A DNA stretch of 64,000 bases from Parabacteroides sp. An277 (GTDB lineage: Bacteria > Bacteroidota > Bacteroidia > Bacteroidales > Tannerellaceae), in the NCBI RefSeq assembly GCF_002159645.1, contig NZ_NFJB01000003.1, positions 62,001 to 126,000 on the forward strand, in the 5' to 3' direction. Positions 61,487 through 64,000 of this stretch are shown here, one piece after another. Position numbers and translations under genes: made by a program. The notes below the pieces were generated by a model that saw nothing but the letters and a program-made list of their open reading frames with translations, made no database searches and had not been told where the DNA came from. The first letter of the stretch is position 1; each line of letters opens with the position of its first letter.

Positions 61487-63823
61487 TTATTTTTCAGGTC
61501 GTAATATCACTTTTTCGCCTTTCGATAATTGTAGCGAGAGTACTTCGCCTTTCAGCACCTCTTCTTTTCCATCGGCTCGAACCAAACGGCAAGCCGTCTC
61601 CTCGCCCCATGGATTTTCTACCCTGCAGGGGCGACCCTGTTCACTGAAAATCGAAACTTCTTTAACCCGACCCGCTTCGCAGGAAGAGGAAACCAGAAAA
61701 GCGCCATACGTGCGCAAATCCCGGAAGCTGGCTGGTTTCTCTTTCGGCCAAACCGGGAAAACGCGGATCATGCCTTCATAACCTTGCAATAACATCTCGT
61801 TGATACAAGAGGGAACTGCACTCAATGACTCAATGCCACCACCACCTTGCGGTATCCATAAATTCGGGTAGGCCGTCTGCTGGATGCGTTCTTTCAACTT
61901 TTCCAATAGTTTATTCCCATCATAGCCCGTACGAACAGCCGAGGTAAAATAGGTCTCTATTCCATTACTCAGGTTATCCCAATGCGAGTCATACCACTCA
62001 TAACCGGTCTGCTCCGGCTCGTCCCAACGCTCAATTTCCTTCCGAAGCACGTTCGCAAAGGCAGAGTCTGTCACTACCCCACATACGCCAGACGGGAAAA
62101 GCAAGCCATGCATCATAACACGCCCCAGACCTGGCGCTGTGCGACTTCCGGAACCATTTCCACCTTCACACGCTTTTATTTTCATCACCCCATTCTCCTC
62201 AACAGTCGGAATGGCACTGAGGTGCGTCAATATATGATTCCATTTCACTACCCGCTCTTGGTCTATGTTCAGAAATTGGCTCATATCAATAATCCCTTTA
62301 TACAGCATCCGAACCAATCCCAGCGACACCGTCGGGTTGATATCGCCATAATTTCGCTTCCAATCTTTACCTTCCCACGGACCCACTTCCCAGAAGTTAT
62401 CCGCATAGCTTACATACCGTCCATTTTCGTAGACCAGATAATCTTCCCAGAAGTCCGCCACTTCACGGATGAAGGGATATACCTTCTCGGCATACGCGCG
62501 GTCATACGTATGATAATAGCGCATAAACATGTTTGCCGTCGCAAAAACCGCGTTGCTCTTCTGTCCCAAAAACATATAGCCACCCTCAATGTTATTGTCT
62601 GGCGTGCCATATTGCTGCATCATCGCTTCCGGCGTCAAGGGAAACATGCTGGAGCAAAAACCCTTCGGTCCAATGCCCACAGGGTAATATACCCCTTTCT
62701 GATGCAAAAACTCCTGGGCATGCACTTTCGCGCGAGACATATATTCTAAGATGGGCGTATCGTAAGGTTCCGTCAGCTCCACATGGTTCGAAGAATATGC
62801 GCCCCACCAAGGCGCCTGGTGATTATAGTTCAAGTGATAATCGCCAGCCCAGCCACCTGCCGTCGCATCCATCGTCAAAGATGTGCCCCACAAGCCCGGT
62901 GCAAACTCCGCATCGCGGCTGCAGCAAGCTAAGAGGTATTGCGAACCATAATAGTATTTTTCCAAGAAGGAATCATGCAACGTCACCTGCGAAGCCTGCC
63001 AAAAATCGCACCACCAAGCCCGGTGCACTTGATACAGTTCCGCCAACTGTTTCTCTCCTTTTATATTTTCCGCTCTATTCACGGCCTCTTCCTGATAATT
63101 CCGCTGGTCGTGGTTCGAGCAAAACGAAAGTATCAACGTCGCCTTTTCACCTTTCTTCAATGAAAGCCTCGACCCATCCCATTCTTTATCCACCGACGTT
63201 ATCGCAACTGCTACGGCAGAGGGCCATTCCAAATCATCACCTTCAAATTTACGGACGAACCATTGCGTCTGGCCCTCCTTTCCTTGGCTGTTCTGCGAAT
63301 CCATTCCTTCACCTAAACGAAATGAACAAACTAAATCGATAGGTGCTTTCACAGCTTCCAGTTCTATCACCACCTGATTTTGCACTGCAGCACACCAGGC
63401 TTTCATGTGCAACGCCAAGCTGTCGGCCTGTGTAAAGGAGGTATGGATAGTTGCATCCGCAATCGACTCCCGTGTGATATAATCCGCACCCGCCAACGAC
63501 GGCGCGGCGATATGCAATTCCCCCACATAGCACACGCCCCCATCCGGATAACCCTTCTTCGATTTCCAGAAATCATTTTTCGAAAAGTAGAACACCGATT
63601 CCTCCGGTTTTCCACCCAACACCATCCCGATATCCCCATTCCCGCTAATTGCCCCATCCGGCACGAGATGCGTAGGTATATGCGCAGGAGGCGCCGTCCA
63701 CACACCTTCATAGGCAGGCAAACCCTCCTCCTTGTTCACTACGCCGGTAGAAGGTTGGCAACTGCCCCCTAAAAACAAACAGACCACGCTGCTTGCCCAT
63801 ACATAAAATATGCTCTTGTTCAT
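61487..63823 (-). CDS. GH95-like (alpha/alpha)6 glycosidase, lipoprotein
   Basis: A 778-aa lipoprotein from ATG 63823 (MNKSIFYVWASSVVCLFLGGSC, Cys22); an earlier in-frame start would add an unlikely N-terminus. The N-terminal beta-sandwich has DGAISGNGDIGMVLGG, as in GH95/GH65-clan enzymes. The helical barrel has FAPGLWGTSLTMDATAGGWAGDYHLNYNHQ-like active-site strands (shown here in part: GDYHLNYNHQAPWWG) and NFWEVGPWEGKDW. Alpha-L-fucosidase or alpha-L-galactosidase activity is typical for GH95, but this sequence is divergent and could be a related family. Confidence 0.7.
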   Translation of the reverse strand: MNKSIFYVWASSVVCLFLGGSCQPSTGVVNKEEGLPAYEGVWTAPPAHIPTHLVPDGAISGNGDIGMVLGGKPEESVFYFSKNDFWKSKKGYPDGGVCYVGELHIAAPSLAGADYITRESIADATIHTSFTQADSLALHMKAWCAAVQNQVVIELEAVKAPIDLVCSFRLGEGMDSQNSQGKEGQTQWFVRKFEGDDLEWPSAVAVAITSVDKEWDGSRLSLKKGEKATLILSFCSNHDQRNYQEEAVNRAENIKGEKQLAELYQVHRAWWCDFWQASQVTLHDSFLEKYYYGSQYLLACCSRDAEFAPGLWGTSLTMDATAGGWAGDYHLNYNHQAPWWGAYSSNHVELTEPYDTPILEYMSRAKVHAQEFLHQKGVYYPVGIGPKGFCSSMFPLTPEAMMQQYGTPDNNIEGGYMFLGQKSNAVFATANMFMRYYHTYDRAYAEKVYPFIREVADFWEDYLVYENGRYVSYADNFWEVGPWEGKDWKRNYGDINPTVSLGLVRMLYKGIIDMSQFLNIDQERVVKWNHILTHLSAIPTVEENGVMKIKACEGGNGSGSRTAPGLGRVMMHGLLFPSGVCGVVTDSAFANVLRKEIERWDEPEQTGYEWYDSHWDNLSNGIETYFTSAVRTGYDGNKLLEKLKERIQQTAYPNLWIPQGGGGIESLSAVPSCINEMLLQGYEGMIRVFPVWPKEKPASFRDLRTYGAFLVSSSCEAGRVKEVSIFSEQGRPCRVENPWGEETACRLVRADGKEEVLKGEVLSLQLSKGEKVILRPEK

Positions 63824-63918
63824 AATCCACTTAATTAAAAGAGACAAGCCGACACGCGACTTGCCTCTTATTTAGTATGTTTGTTGCAAATATACAACTA
63901 TTATCGAAATAAACCACT

Positions 63919-64000
63919 TTATTCCTCTGCCGCTTCGTTAGCCCGTAATGGCCAGCCCGGATTCTGATAGATAGGTGAATCCGCATAATCACCACCGGCT
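63919..64000 (-). CDS. C-terminal end of a probable SusD/RagB lipoprotein
   Basis: Only the last 27 codons are visible, ending IYQNPGWPLRANEAAEE. The QNPGW-type ending is typical of SusD/RagB glycan-binding lipoproteins, whose genes head polysaccharide utilisation loci just upstream of the enzymes. That fits the minus-strand order here, with the GH95-like gene next. The call rests on a short tail and on context. Confidence 0.5.
   Translation of the reverse strand, partial: AGGDYADSPIYQNPGWPLRANEAAEE

Noticed and set aside
1-64000. tRNA, rRNA or known riboswitch genes
   Set aside because: I looked for cloverleaf-like and conserved RNA patterns in the gene-free gaps and found none I could support by eye.

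Overview
The window looks like chromosomal DNA from a gut-type Bacteroidales bacterium (Parabacteroides/Bacteroides-like; the genus is inferred). The signs are many exported carbohydrate-active enzymes in one co-directional block, a SusD-like C-terminus at the right edge, DUF1573 proteins, TPR and OmpA-type envelope proteins, and repeated promoter elements of the Bacteroidetes form TAnnTTTG 30-60 bp upstream of genes. No rRNA, tRNA, CRISPR array, transposase or phage gene was seen.

Layout. 1-5.4 kb: an envelope operon on the minus strand (TPR protein, outer-membrane barrel, start of an OmpA-type lipoprotein). 5.4-6.2 kb: a gene-free stretch with a large inverted repeat and a decayed hairpin array. 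6.2-7.2 kb: dusB. 7.4-11 kb, plus strand: a small histidine-rich membrane protein, a TonB-dependent receptor and a DUF554 membrane protein. 11-17 kb, minus strand: a MacAB/TolC-type efflux operon (ATPase, two permeases, adaptor, TolC). 17.4-20.1 kb, plus strand: two DUF1573 proteins and meaB. 20.4-25.7 kb, minus strand: hisS, then an operon mnmA - beta-propeller glycosidase - sulfatase. 26.4-64 kb, minus strand: a very large polysaccharide utilisation locus with GH2 (two), GH43-type (two), GH3, GH31, GH35, GH97 and GH95-like enzymes, a beta-helix protein, an (alpha/alpha)6 protein, a Gfo/Idh/MocA protein, several unassigned exported putative glycosidases, and a SusD end at the edge.

The most unusual content is a set of tandem hairpin arrays. 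At least six intergenic regions hold 4-7 tandem copies of a unit of exactly 40-42 bp (about four helical turns). Most units contain two or more palindromes. Unit sequence differs completely between loci but is nearly identical within each locus: 445 (40 bp), 13.6 kb (41), 20.1 kb (42), 26.0 kb (41), 55.2 kb (41) and 61.2 kb (42). A decayed copy lies at 6.05 kb and a 21-bp-phased palindrome cluster at 17.2 kb. Four loci share a hairpin of the form TTTCGnn...nnCGAAA.

Two of these arrays form matching cassettes inserted in the polysaccharide locus: a TAnnTTTG promoter, then the array as 5' leader, then a paralogous cytoplasmic protein of about 375-380 aa (DUF6261-like helical N-terminus, proline linker, DUF4469/Ig-like C-terminus), then a 3' hairpin. 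In one array the unit-to-unit substitutions keep the stem paired only in the RNA strand of the downstream gene. I propose an undescribed array-RNA/protein system. Its function is unknown.
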